Of a stretch of 64,000 bases of DNA, positions 30,934 to 41,747 are shown piece after piece (positions within the stretch are counted from its first letter, which is position 1; every line of letters begins with the position of its first letter). Origin of the DNA: Acinetobacter sp. S54. GTDB lineage: Bacteria > Pseudomonadota > Gammaproteobacteria > Pseudomonadales > Moraxellaceae. The DNA lies in contig NZ_JACVUI010000006.1 of NCBI RefSeq assembly GCF_016624945.1, positions 1 to 64,000 on the forward strand, written 5' to 3'. A model generated the notes under the pieces. That model was not told where the DNA came from. It did not search any database and saw only the letters and a list, made by a program, of their open reading frames with translations. Both the position numbers and the translations under genes were made by a program.

Positions 30934-31779
30934 ATGAATCTTTTACATATCTTTATTTTGGCAGTCATACAGGGGCTAGCTGAACTTTTACCGGTTTCTA
31001 GTTCTGCACACGTGATTTTGGCAGAGAAAATGATGGGTTTTGATCCTTCTGCACCGCAAATGACGTTTCTCTTAGTCATGTTACATACGGGAACTATGTT
31101 CGCTGTTATTGTTTATTTTTGGCATTCATGGAAAAAAACTTATTTTTCAAGCTGGAATGATTTTAAACAACGCTTCTGGTATGTCTTGCTTGCCACAGCA
31201 ATTACAGGCGTATTGGGACTCTTATTACAAGCATTGATTAAACATCTTTTTTTTGGCGGCGTAAGTACCTTTGAAATTGAGCATTTATTTAGTAACTCCA
31301 AACTCATGGCTGCTTCTTTAGCTGCAGCGGGGATATTGATTATCTTGTCATCCCGTCTGGATCGTGGCCAGCAAGGTGATATACATTTGTCCAGTGCTAT
31401 CGTGATTGGGGCTGTGCAGGCATTATGTTTACCGTTTCGTGGGTTTTCACGTTCGGGTGCGACCATTTCAACAGGTCTATTTTTAGGTATCTCACGTCAA
31501 AAAGCAGAAGAATTTAGTTTTGCATTAGCGGTGGTATTAACCCCCGCTGTGATTGCAAAAGAATTATTACGTTTGGTTCATGCACAACATACTACGGCAG
31601 GCACGGCACATCTGGCTTTAGGAAGTTTACTATTACCCAGCTTATTTGGAATGCTATTTAGTTTTTTAACAGGTTTGCTCGCACTAAAATGGTTATCTGC
31701 ATGGCTTGAACATGGTCGTTGGTATCTTTTTGGAATTTATTGTCTGGGCTTTTCTGGTGTAGTTTTGGCTCTAAGCTAG
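30934..31779 (+). CDS. uppP: Undecaprenyl-diphosphatase UppP (BacA)
   Basis: Inner-membrane enzyme that dephosphorylates undecaprenyl pyrophosphate for cell-wall lipid carrier recycling. It has 281 residues and about eight membrane segments. Signature 1 is AVIQGLAELLPVSSSAHVIL at the N-terminus (usual form QGxTEFLPVSSSGH, so Ala and Leu substitutions are present). Signature 2 is FRGFSRSGATISTGLFLGISRQKAEEFSF near residue 170. A bacitracin-resistance role is inferred from the family. Convergent with sbcC. Confidence 0.92.
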   Translation: MNLLHIFILAVIQGLAELLPVSSSAHVILAEKMMGFDPSAPQMTFLLVMLHTGTMFAVIVYFWHSWKKTYFSSWNDFKQRFWYVLLATAITGVLGLLLQALIKHLFFGGVSTFEIEHLFSNSKLMAASLAAAGILIILSSRLDRGQQGDIHLSSAIVIGAVQALCLPFRGFSRSGATISTGLFLGISRQKAEEFSFALAVVLTPAVIAKELLRLVHAQHTTAGTAHLALGSLLLPSLFGMLFSFLTGLLALKWLSAWLEHGRWYLFGIYCLGFSGVVLALS

Positions 31780-31967
31780 CAAAAAAATGGATGAAAGATG
31801 ATCTTAAGGGTAATCGTTTGGCTTTTAAAATAAGCTGATTTTAAATGTATTGGTGACTGTGAGCTGGGGTTCTTTCAACTCTAATTTTCTTGTTGATATA
31901 TTTAAAAATTCGGTTCTAACTTACAAAAGTTTGAGTAAGATCAAGCTTTTGTCTTAGCGCATCTCTT

Positions 31968-34900
31968 TTATCCAACCACCTCGATTCGACTTGAACCTGA
32001 ACCTAATGGTTGTACCTGTATCTGTACTGGAATCCGTTCATGCATTTCTTGAATGTGCGAGATTAAAATCACTTTGCGGCCTTGACTTTGCAGTTGATCC
32101 AGCGCGTTCATAACCATGTGCAAAGAAGATGCATCCAGTGTGCCAAAACCCTCATCAATAAATAAAGATTCGATTTTCATGGATCCAGAGGCCATATTGG
32201 CAATAGCTAAAGAAATCGCAAGTGCAGTTAAGAAAGACTCGCCTCCCGATAACGAGGCCACAGAACGAATTTCGCCATCCATGTCGTGATCGATAATGGC
32301 AAGGCTGAGAGAGTTCTCTAAACGTTTGAGAGTATAACGCTGCGATAACATCGCCAGTTGTTGATTGGCATATTCTAGTAAAATATCCAGATTGTATTGT
32401 TGAGCTAAATCACGAAAATCCTTACCTTTAGCATCTCCAATTAAACTGGAGATTTTATTCCAGCGATGTTCTTGCTGTTGAATGAGCTGAATCTGATCTG
32501 CATATTGTTGTTGTCGGGCTAGATTCTGCTGATGTAGTTCCAGTTTTATTTTATATTGATCACGTTGCTCGCCGTTAATTTGCAATTGAGAAAAGATATC
32601 CTGAAGTTGAATTTTGAGTTGTTCAAAATGAATATCGGGTTGTAATTGCAAATGATCACTAAGTTGCTCTTGTATGGTTTTGAGCACTGAATTTGCTTCA
32701 TTTAGTTGACGTTCTGCTTGCTGCAAATTCACACGAATTCGTTGTTCCTGCTCATTTGAAATGACTAACAATGTGGCAAACTGCTGTTGATCAAAATTTG
32801 AATGTTTATTTAACCATTGCTGGATATCAGCTTGGCATTGGGTCAGACTATTTTGATTATGTTGATGCTGTGCCTTAAGTTGATCCAACTGATTTTTTTG
32901 CTGCTCAAAATTCTGCCGTAATTGCTCAAAATGTTGCTTGGTTTGATGATAGTGTTGTTGTAAATGTTGGCGTTGTTGCTCATGTTGAGCTAACCATTCA
33001 TTGGCTTTCAGTCCAGTTTGCCCTGTCATGTGTTCAATTAGGCGGGCCGCATTTTCGCTATTTTGTTTACCTTGATGTCCCAACGCTTCAAGTTGCTGCT
33101 TGAGTTCAGTTTGCTGTTTACTAGAATGTAATAGATCGGCTTTTAATAAATTGAACTGTTGTTGGAGAAGATCCTGCTGTTTACGCACCGTTTCATTTTG
33201 CTCAAGTTGCTCGGCACGACGTTGTAAACGATTTAGCATTTTGTGAGCCATACCAAGCTTATGCTGCGACCATTGCTGCTGTTCTTGTGCATCTAGACAT
33301 TCGACAATATGTTGAACTTGCTGCTGTAATTGTTGAATGCTCTGGAGTTGATGGGACGTGTTCTGGTTGCTCTGATGTAAAGTGAGCTGTTGTTTCTGTG
33401 CCTGTTGTAATTGTTGAATCTCTTGTTCAATTTCCAGTTTGGTTTTATGACTGTGTTCTAAATGCTGATGCAATTGAGTAGTTAATTCAGATAATGAAAG
33501 AGACAAGTCAAGTTGAATACCAGACTGTTGCATGGATTGAATCAGTTCTTGTTGTTGCACCTCAGATTTTTCCTGACAACGCGCCAAGCTGCTATTTAAC
33601 TGGGTCAGTTGCGTCTGAAGCTGTGTCAATTGTTGTTGCAAAGCCTGCCATTCTTTGAAATGTTGCTGTTCGACTTGGATTGCGGGCTGTTCCTGTTGCT
33701 GTTGCAGTTCATATAATGCTTTGGAGATTGGACTTTCCTCATTACGATAAGGATGTTCAGTACTGCCACATACCACGCAGGGCGCGCCAGGTTTTAATTC
33801 AGCACGTAACTGCTCAATATTTTCAGCATGTAACAAACGCTGTTGCTGCAAAATCTGCTGGAGTTTTTCGCGTTCTGATTTTGTTGTTTGGTAACTTTGT
33901 TCAGCATTTTGGGTTTGATCACTCAGCGTTTGTTGGCGCTGGTTTGACTGTTCTACATTCGACTTAATTTCATGCAATTCCTGCTTTAATTCAAACAAAG
34001 AATTGAGCTTTTGCTGAAGCAGATCGAGTTGATTGGAACGGTTAAACTGTTGTTCTCTCAGCAATTGTTGTTGTTGGATTTTTAATTCAATTTTTTCAGA
34101 ATCACCAAGGGTCTGAATCAACTCTTTTAAGGTATTTTGGTCTAGCTGTAATTTGTTTTGAGCCGCTGCAACATCGCCAATTGTATGTTCAACTTTTTGA
34201 TACTGTTCAACAAAATTAGAAAATTGCTGAATATGTGCATTTAGACCCTGATCGAGTGGTGCAAATTGAGAACTTTGTTCAAGTTGAAGTGAAACATGCT
34301 GCTGTTGTTCAGTTAGTTTTTGCAGTTGCTGTGCAAGTTGTTGTTGTTGCGCGAGTAACGGCTGTTGTTGTGTTTCAAGTAGCAGCACCCTGTTTTTAGT
34401 TTTTTTATATTCTTCTGCAATATAGTCACGTTCCTGAATGTAGTTACGCACCTGATTTAGTTCAGTCTGATGCTGTTGTTCAAAGTTTTGACATTGCTGT
34501 AAGGCATTTTCGGCCTGATGATAACGATCTTTTTCTTGTTCAAATTGAATCGCAAGATTTGAAAAGAGTTGCTGGTGCTGGTTAATCTGTGGTTCAAGTT
34601 GCTGCTGATTCTTGAAAAGTTGCTGCTGCTGAAAGACATGCGGTCGAATTTCAGAAAAGGTATCCAATTGATTTAAAAGGCACTGGTCTGCCTCCAAAGC
34701 CTGATGATTTTTGACTTGCTCATCATATTGCTGCTGTTTCAGAAGAATATCATAGTCAAGTTTTTGTTTGCGTTCAAACCATTGCTGTAATTGTTGCAAC
34801 CTTATTTTTTCATTTTCAAGACGTTGATGCTGTTGTTGCGTGGTCTCAAATTGGGCACGTAATTCGGTCAGCTCGTCGTCGGAAAGTAGTTCTATGTGAC

Positions 34901-35564
34901 CTAAAATATTTTCTAGTTGTTTACGCTGATTGCTAATGTCTCTGGTTTTTTCAAAGGCCAATTGGCCAATTTTGGCAAAAATAGAAGAGTTAGTCAGATA
35001 TTCTAATAGTTCCCCACGTTCATTATCACGTGCTTTCAAAAAAGCCGTGACTTCGGATTGCGCCAAAAGTACGGCGCGGGTAAATTGTTCAAAACTGAGT
35101 TGGGTAATCTGTTGAATATACGTTTCAACAGCTTTGGTTTTATCGGCAACCACTATGCCATCGGTAAGGCATTTCAAAGAACGCTGTACATTTTGTAATT
35201 TGCCATTGGCATTTTCACGGGCGCGTTTAATTTCCCAACGTGCCAGATAATGCTTTTGATCCTGTGCTACAAAACATAATTCAGCGAAACCATGTGCAGT
35301 TCCGCGTCGCAACACGGTTAGAGGTGAATTGGTTAAGACCTCAGAACCATCTACATCAGAAAGTTTGCCATCACTATCTTTAAGCCTTGGGATTTTATTA
35401 AACAGCGCCAGGCACATGGCATCCAGAATCGTGGATTTGCCTGCTCCTGTTTTACCTACGATAGCAATCAGCCCAACACTCGCCAAAGGATCACTTTCAA
35501 AATCAATAAAATGCTCGCCTGCCAATGAGGCCAGATTTTTGAGTCGGATGGATAAAATTTTCAC
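31968..35564 (-). CDS. sbcC: SbcCD nuclease ATPase subunit SbcC
   Basis: SMC-like ATPase of the SbcCD complex, which cuts hairpins and protein-capped DNA ends. It has 1198 residues. N-terminal Walker A is IVGKTGAGKSTILDAMCL (about residue 36). Very long coiled-coil arms are unusually rich in glutamine. The zinc hook is PCVVCGSTEHPY (CxxC) about residue 597. At the C-terminus the ABC signature is LSGGESFLTALAISLAIA and Walker B LFIDEGFGTLD. It begins nine bases after the sbcD stop, so the two are co-translated. Confidence 0.95.
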   Translation of the reverse strand: MKILSIRLKNLASLAGEHFIDFESDPLASVGLIAIVGKTGAGKSTILDAMCLALFNKIPRLKDSDGKLSDVDGSEVLTNSPLTVLRRGTAHGFAELCFVAQDQKHYLARWEIKRARENANGKLQNVQRSLKCLTDGIVVADKTKAVETYIQQITQLSFEQFTRAVLLAQSEVTAFLKARDNERGELLEYLTNSSIFAKIGQLAFEKTRDISNQRKQLENILGHIELLSDDELTELRAQFETTQQQHQRLENEKIRLQQLQQWFERKQKLDYDILLKQQQYDEQVKNHQALEADQCLLNQLDTFSEIRPHVFQQQQLFKNQQQLEPQINQHQQLFSNLAIQFEQEKDRYHQAENALQQCQNFEQQHQTELNQVRNYIQERDYIAEEYKKTKNRVLLLETQQQPLLAQQQQLAQQLQKLTEQQQHVSLQLEQSSQFAPLDQGLNAHIQQFSNFVEQYQKVEHTIGDVAAAQNKLQLDQNTLKELIQTLGDSEKIELKIQQQQLLREQQFNRSNQLDLLQQKLNSLFELKQELHEIKSNVEQSNQRQQTLSDQTQNAEQSYQTTKSEREKLQQILQQQRLLHAENIEQLRAELKPGAPCVVCGSTEHPYRNEESPISKALYELQQQQEQPAIQVEQQHFKEWQALQQQLTQLQTQLTQLNSSLARCQEKSEVQQQELIQSMQQSGIQLDLSLSLSELTTQLHQHLEHSHKTKLEIEQEIQQLQQAQKQQLTLHQSNQNTSHQLQSIQQLQQQVQHIVECLDAQEQQQWSQHKLGMAHKMLNRLQRRAEQLEQNETVRKQQDLLQQQFNLLKADLLHSSKQQTELKQQLEALGHQGKQNSENAARLIEHMTGQTGLKANEWLAQHEQQRQHLQQHYHQTKQHFEQLRQNFEQQKNQLDQLKAQHQHNQNSLTQCQADIQQWLNKHSNFDQQQFATLLVISNEQEQRIRVNLQQAERQLNEANSVLKTIQEQLSDHLQLQPDIHFEQLKIQLQDIFSQLQINGEQRDQYKIKLELHQQNLARQQQYADQIQLIQQQEHRWNKISSLIGDAKGKDFRDLAQQYNLDILLEYANQQLAMLSQRYTLKRLENSLSLAIIDHDMDGEIRSVASLSGGESFLTALAISLAIANMASGSMKIESLFIDEGFGTLDASSLHMVMNALDQLQSQGRKVILISHIQEMHERIPVQIQVQPLGSGSSRIEVVG

Positions 35565-35573
35565 GGTAATCCT

Positions 35574-36827
35574 TTAACTCTTTTGTTGATCTTCAAGTTG
35601 TTGTTGTGCCTGAGCGACTAAACTCATAAAGTCTTTTTGGACTTGATCATCTGCGTTATAACCTTTTTTATTCCAAATTTGTTGAAATAATTTCTCAGGC
35701 GTTGGCGGTTCAAGATGAATCTGTGCCTGATGTCTAGCATTATTTTCAGTTGATAAATATTGACGGGAAATACGTACCAAGCGATAACGATCTGCGGGTA
35801 AGGCATCTTCAAACTGTTGTCTTAAATTTGGCTGGGGTGGGGTCAGGGTATGGTATTCAATATCGACATATTCACGCTGATCAATGCTTTCAATCATGCC
35901 GCTTGGCAGTGATTTTAATTGCTGCATCACCTCATTCAACTCACCACGAATTTTATGGAGTTGTACGCTACGAGGAATTTCTAAAACCTCGAACTGAAAA
36001 TATTGCTCATCTTTTTGATGAGGGTGAATACGGACGTCAACTACTTGATGTTTGTAATTGATTTCGCTAAAGGAAAGCGGAATAGGTGAACCACTATAAC
36101 GAATATAGGCTTGTCCAACTTTTTGTGGTTTATGTAAATGTCCAAGCGCTACATAATCAATGCCATCTTCAAACAACGCTGTAGATAATGCTTCTTCATT
36201 TCCAATAATGATGGGACGTTCCGAATCAGATGTTTCTCCCCCTTGCATATGGGCATGTGACATTAAAATTAGGGCTTGATCATCCGTCTTTCGACGTTTT
36301 GCTTCGGTGATCAGTTGTTGATGCAAATAGGCAATGGCCTTTTGACTGTTGCTAGTGTGTTCATTGAAGCCTGTAATTTCAGCAGAACGTAAAAAAGGCA
36401 ATGCAATACACCATGCAATAGTCTGTTTTTTTTCATTGCAAATCGGCAAAATCAAGCGATCCAGATTCAGTGTTTTATCTGCATTCCAGCGAATAACGCC
36501 CACAGTTTTAGCATTGTATTTTTCTAAAAGTGGTTCGACTTGCTCAATGCGATAACCAGAATCATGATTGCCCGCAATCATTAGGGTTTGCATATGTGGT
36601 GCATGCACATGTGCATCGGCCAAAAATTGATAAAGCTGTTTTTGTGCCTGAGAACTGGGGTTGATGACATCAAAAATATCACCAGCAATGAGTAGCGCAT
36701 GTGGTTGTTTAAGCTTGATTTGTTCTAATAACCATGTCAAAAATTGTTCATGTTCATAGTGGCGGGAGTGATTATAAAAAAATTGTCCCAAGTGCCAGTC
36801 TGATGTATGAAAAAAGCGCACGGTCAT
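35574..36827 (-). CDS. sbcD: SbcCD nuclease subunit SbcD
   Basis: Mre11-like metallophosphoesterase subunit of SbcCD. It has 417 residues. Phosphoesterase motifs run in order: TSDWHLGQ (residues 9-16), LIAGDIFD, MIAGNHDS, LMSHAHMQGG and VALGHLHKPQ. All metal ligands are present. The C-terminal about 150 residues form the SbcC-binding and capping region. First gene of the sbcD-sbcC operon; it diverges from the OsmC-type gene. Confidence 0.95.
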   Translation of the reverse strand: MTVRFFHTSDWHLGQFFYNHSRHYEHEQFLTWLLEQIKLKQPHALLIAGDIFDVINPSSQAQKQLYQFLADAHVHAPHMQTLMIAGNHDSGYRIEQVEPLLEKYNAKTVGVIRWNADKTLNLDRLILPICNEKKQTIAWCIALPFLRSAEITGFNEHTSNSQKAIAYLHQQLITEAKRRKTDDQALILMSHAHMQGGETSDSERPIIIGNEEALSTALFEDGIDYVALGHLHKPQKVGQAYIRYSGSPIPLSFSEINYKHQVVDVRIHPHQKDEQYFQFEVLEIPRSVQLHKIRGELNEVMQQLKSLPSGMIESIDQREYVDIEYHTLTPPQPNLRQQFEDALPADRYRLVRISRQYLSTENNARHQAQIHLEPPTPEKLFQQIWNKKGYNADDQVQKDFMSLVAQAQQQLEDQQKS

Positions 36828-36954
36828 AAGTGACTGTATTCCAGTTTTAAATTAGAAGATAAGGTAACATAAATTAAATTGGAATTCAGAATACATCCAC
36901 GAGCAAAATCTCAGTTATGACTGTGGACCGCATTTTATCAAATGGGCAGTAAAA

Positions 36955-37428
36955 ATGACGATACATCAATATGATGTCAAAATTCGCTGGATAGGAAATA
37001 TAGGGGACGGAACAAAATCTTATCAATCCTATACACGAGATTTCTTAATTGAAAATCATAATAAACCCTCTATTTGTGGATCAGCCGATCCTGCATATAG
37101 AGGTGATCCGACAAAGTGGAATCCAGAAGATTTAATGGTAGCGGCAGCTTCAGCTTGTCATAAATTATGGTATTTACATCTTTGTGCAGTAAATGGCGTT
37201 TGTATCATGGATTATGTCGATCATGCATGCGGTTTTATGGAAGATGCTCATCCCGAAAAGCGTGGGCATATCACCCATATTATTTTAAAACCTCATGTAA
37301 TATTACAAGCAAAGAAAAGTCTGGATTTGGCTAAACAGCTACATCAACAGGCTCATCATGAATGCATGATTGCAAACTCGGTTAATTTTCCAATTTTATG
37401 TGAACCCTCTTTTGAGGTTGATAAATAA
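36955..37428 (+). CDS. OsmC-family peroxiredoxin-like protein
   Basis: A 157-residue OsmC/Ohr-superfamily protein, thiol-dependent peroxide reductases. The two reactive cysteines are visible in AASACHKLWYLHLC (about residue 70) and AHHECMIANS (about residue 138). The order and spacing suit the OsmC rather than the Ohr branch, with WNPEDLMVAAASACH as the family signature. Substrate unknown. The acetyltransferase gene follows on the same strand after about 46 bases. Confidence 0.85.
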   Translation: MTIHQYDVKIRWIGNIGDGTKSYQSYTRDFLIENHNKPSICGSADPAYRGDPTKWNPEDLMVAAASACHKLWYLHLCAVNGVCIMDYVDHACGFMEDAHPEKRGHITHIILKPHVILQAKKSLDLAKQLHQQAHHECMIANSVNFPILCEPSFEVDK

Positions 37429-37474
37429 TTTGATCGAATTGATTGAATACATAAAGTCTAAAGATGCATATGAA

Positions 37475-37930
37475 ATGAAAGTGATTAAAATTTCGACTCA
37501 TTCAGACCATAAAGAAAAAGCGGCATTATGGTTTTCGCAACAATGGCATATTCCTTATGAAGCCTATTTGGAGAGTATGACGGGCGCGATTGATCAGCTA
37601 AATCACGTACCTGAATGGTATATAGCTGTAGATGAAAATCAAAATATCGTGGCTGGAGCAGGGGTTATTGACAATGATTTTCATCAGAGAACAGATTTGA
37701 CGCCTAATCTATGTGCATTATTTGTAGAGCCTCAATATCGACGACAACATTTGGCAAAACAACTTTTGGATTTTGCTAGAAGGGATTATGCAAATAAAGG
37801 ATTTAAAAAATTATATTTAATTACGGATTTAAATGATTTTTATGAGAAATGTGGCTGGATTTTTTTAACGATGGTGATAACCAATGACGGCGAACCAATG
37901 AAAATGTATGAAACTCAAACTATATCCTAA
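37475..37930 (+). CDS. GNAT-family acetyltransferase
   Basis: A 151-residue acetyltransferase of unknown substrate. The acetyl-CoA loop is LFVEPQYRRQHLAKQLLDFARRDY (about residues 87-110), followed by LYLITDLNDFYEKCGWIFL and the tail. I set the start at ATG 37475 because the core begins there; the frame is open back to 37370 but that part overlaps the OsmC-type gene and adds non-family sequence. The ribosome binding site is weak, so the start is uncertain. Confidence 0.75.
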   Translation: MKVIKISTHSDHKEKAALWFSQQWHIPYEAYLESMTGAIDQLNHVPEWYIAVDENQNIVAGAGVIDNDFHQRTDLTPNLCALFVEPQYRRQHLAKQLLDFARRDYANKGFKKLYLITDLNDFYEKCGWIFLTMVITNDGEPMKMYETQTIS

Positions 37931-37965
37931 GCTTGAAATAACAAATACATTCTTTAAAAAATAAA

Positions 37966-37999
37966 GACCGACGATTCGAGTGATGATAAATCGTCGGTC
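37966..37999. repeat. Inverted repeat (hairpin) with 10-base stem
   Basis: GACCGACGAT and ATCGTCGGTC are separated by 14 bases. The plus-strand flank is AAAACTTTAG (no T run). The minus-strand flank carries a T-rich tract (TTTATTTTTT), so it would work as a terminator only for minus-strand transcription, but no minus-strand gene ends here. It lies about 58 bases before the small ORF at 38057. Confidence 0.55.
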
Positions 38000-38056
38000 A
38001 AAAACTTTAGAATATATCTGGCTGCTAACAAAACATATTCCAAAGGAGATGTCATA

Positions 38057-38113
38057 ATGAAAGGTCACCGAACATTTGCGGATGCCGTGCAAACTAAGCT
38101 CGGTTGCTGCTGA
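38057..38113 (+). CDS. Candidate 18-residue micro-ORF with strong ribosome binding site
   Basis: ATG at 38057 is preceded by AAAGGAG at eight bases, a stronger ribosome binding site than many named genes in this window. It encodes MKGHRTFADAVQTKLGCC and stops at TGA 38111-38113. The peptide is basic and ends in two cysteines. I do not recognise it. It could be a leader peptide or a gene remnant; the region up to 38214 contains no further good ORF on this strand. Evidence is only the start context. Confidence 0.35.
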   Translation: MKGHRTFADAVQTKLGCC

Positions 38114-38214
38114 CCTTGTACCCTATATAACGAAGCTCATACCGAAAAGGTTGACAAGAAAATGCAAAAAACTTGAAAAAAACTTAAAATATTTTTTTGG
38201 ATGCTCAATTTGTG

Positions 38215-38673
38215 ATGAAAATGACCAACTTACGCCGTTATTACTTGTGGTTTTTTCTTATTTGTTTCATGGTTACCCTGCTTATGGGTGTCATTGCTGC
38301 TTTATTGCCCCAAGGACTAGGTATGGTGATCACGGCGGTTCCGTATCTGACTGCTATGATTGCGGTACTATTTAGATTTTTAAAACAGGAAAAACGTGCA
38401 CCCACTCAAGCAGAACGTAAAAAGCTGACATTAGGGTTTAGTCTGATTTTCTGGGGATATAATTTATTGGGTGTTTTGCTTGGTCTGGCTATATTTTCGT
38501 TACGTGATCCTGAAGTTTTTCAAAATTTTCTGCTTTATTTACAACAACCTCAATTTATCAGCATTATTTTGATCATGTTTTTGGTACTGGCGATTCCTTT
38601 GTATCTCATTACCTACTGGTTTTATGGCAAACAAGCACAGCGAATGGCCACAAAAATGTTTGGTTCAAAATAA
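38215..38673 (+). CDS. ABZJ_00895-type four-helix membrane protein
   Basis: A 152-residue inner-membrane protein with four hydrophobic segments (about residues 7-30, 37-58, 75-99 and 118-141) and a basic tail. It resembles the Acinetobacter family named ABZJ_00895, of unknown function. The start is ATG 38215; ATG 38197 is in frame and adds six residues. The ribosome binding site is weak for both. It converges with thiO with 33 bases between. Confidence 0.65.
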   Translation: MKMTNLRRYYLWFFLICFMVTLLMGVIAALLPQGLGMVITAVPYLTAMIAVLFRFLKQEKRAPTQAERKKLTLGFSLIFWGYNLLGVLLGLAIFSLRDPEVFQNFLLYLQQPQFISIILIMFLVLAIPLYLITYWFYGKQAQRMATKMFGSK

Positions 38674-38706
38674 GGATGAGATTATTAAAAGCTTGCTTTG
38701 AGCTAT

Positions 38707-39834
38707 CTAGCTTACGATCAGTTGTTCGCTGTTTAAGCGTTCTGGGGAGTAAGGTGTCGGATCTATAAAAGTCGGTTGCTTCAGCATTAACTGACGTAAC
38801 AACTGTGCAGAAGCAGGTCCCATACATAAGCCATTACGAAAATGTCCCACATTCATCCAGAGATTATTTACTTCTGGAACAGCACCAATATAAGGGATGC
38901 CTGTTGGTGAACTAGGTCTTAGACCCGCCCATTGTTTTACGATAGGAAACTGGGAGAGCTCAGGCACCATTTCCAGACAGGCTTCTACAATATTATGTCT
39001 GGTTTTTGCATCGGGCAGCGTATTGAAACCACAATAGGCCATGCTTGAACCACAAACAATATGTCCATCCTGACGTGGAATCAGATACATCACTTTATTC
39101 ATGCACATAGTTGGAAGCCAGTGGGCAGGGGCTTTAAATAACACCATTTGTCCCTGTACGGGCTGTACTGGAATTTCTAGATTTAGTTGTTCCGTCCAAT
39201 CTTGACTCCAGGCCCCTGTCGCAAGCACAAATTGATCCGCTTGTATTTTGTTGCCGTGTTGATCTATCGCATACTGAACTTGGTGTTGTTGAATCTGAAA
39301 TTTTATAATATGTGTTTGTTCAACAAAATTGACCAAAGGATGCTGCTTTAAATAAGCGATAACGGACTGTAATAGTCGCGGATTACGAATATTGGAAAGT
39401 TCAGGGAAATAAATAGCGTGTTGAAATTTGGGATGAATCCACGGGTTAATCTGTTTTAAAGCATCAGGTGTTAGGTATTCGGCCTGTTGCATGGGTTCCT
39501 GATAACGCTCTGCATAATTTAAACCGATGTCGAAATCATCTTCATCAAAAATCAACATGCCTGTGTCATGGATTTCAAAATCAATACCGGAATTTGGACG
39601 TAATTTCTCGTTCCATGTTTGATACATTGATTTGCCATATTGTGCCAGTGTATTGACCGCTTGAGGGTAGCGCCACGGATACATGGGCGACAGGATTCCA
39701 CCACCCGCCCATGAAGCCGCTTGTCCAGCCTGTTGCTGATCAAAAATAGACACCTGACAGCCTTGTTCAATTAATTCAAGTGCAGTGAGTAATCCACTGA
39801 TACCAGCACCAATAATGGCAATGTGCATGCTCAT
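38707..39834 (-). CDS. thiO: Glycine oxidase ThiO
   Basis: FAD-dependent amine oxidase of the DAO family that supplies the dehydroglycine used in thiamine thiazole synthesis. It has 375 residues. N-terminal FAD motif is HIAIIGAGISGLLTALELIEQG, then QAASWAGGGILSPMYPW and the C-terminal LRPSSPTGIPYIGAVPEVNNLWMNVGHFRNG, all characteristic of ThiO. It lies 18 bases downstream of hemB on the same strand. Other thiamine genes are not nearby. Confidence 0.85.
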   Translation of the reverse strand: MSMHIAIIGAGISGLLTALELIEQGCQVSIFDQQQAGQAASWAGGGILSPMYPWRYPQAVNTLAQYGKSMYQTWNEKLRPNSGIDFEIHDTGMLIFDEDDFDIGLNYAERYQEPMQQAEYLTPDALKQINPWIHPKFQHAIYFPELSNIRNPRLLQSVIAYLKQHPLVNFVEQTHIIKFQIQQHQVQYAIDQHGNKIQADQFVLATGAWSQDWTEQLNLEIPVQPVQGQMVLFKAPAHWLPTMCMNKVMYLIPRQDGHIVCGSSMAYCGFNTLPDAKTRHNIVEACLEMVPELSQFPIVKQWAGLRPSSPTGIPYIGAVPEVNNLWMNVGHFRNGLCMGPASAQLLRQLMLKQPTFIDPTPYSPERLNSEQLIVS

Positions 39835-39852
39835 ATCCGATTTGTAATAAGC

Positions 39853-41472
<1,620 letters not shown>

Positions 41473-41493
41473 TTCAATTTATTGAGCATCGTG

Positions 41494-41518
41494 GAGCACC
41501 TTTTGAGGTGCTTTTTTT
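41494..41518 (+). terminator. Terminator of the thioesterase gene
   Basis: GAGCACC, TTTT loop and GGTGC followed by seven T. Confidence 0.85.
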
Positions 41519-41667
41519 GGGCCTTACGTTCGTGGAAAGTGGATAAAAATCAGCTTAAGCAAAAATGAACTAATAAGTTATCTTTTTATTATCAAATTAT
41601 GATTTTTTTAGTTATTCTTGCTTCATTTGAAAATTAACATTGTCAGAAAATTTCTTATTTAAGATTA

Positions 41668-41701
41668 AGTTCAGATTCAGAACTTAGACTGATCGATCGA
41701 A
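41668..41701. promoter_or_regulatory. Palindromic sites upstream of emrAB
   Basis: AGTTC-N7-GAACT (41668-41684) is followed by a GATCGATC palindrome (41691-41698) inside ACTGATCGATCGAACT. They lie 50-80 bases before the emrA start, where a TetR- or MarR-type repressor could bind. No such regulator is encoded next to the pump, so the partner is unknown. Confidence 0.35.
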
Positions 41702-41747
41702 CTGAAAAAGCTTTGACAATTTCAACCTACTGACTTAGGAATATGCG

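Noticed and set aside
33680..33967. Plus-strand 95-residue ORF inside sbcC
   Set aside because: Antisense to the zinc-hook region of SbcC; Gln-rich codons on the sense strand create open frames in antisense.
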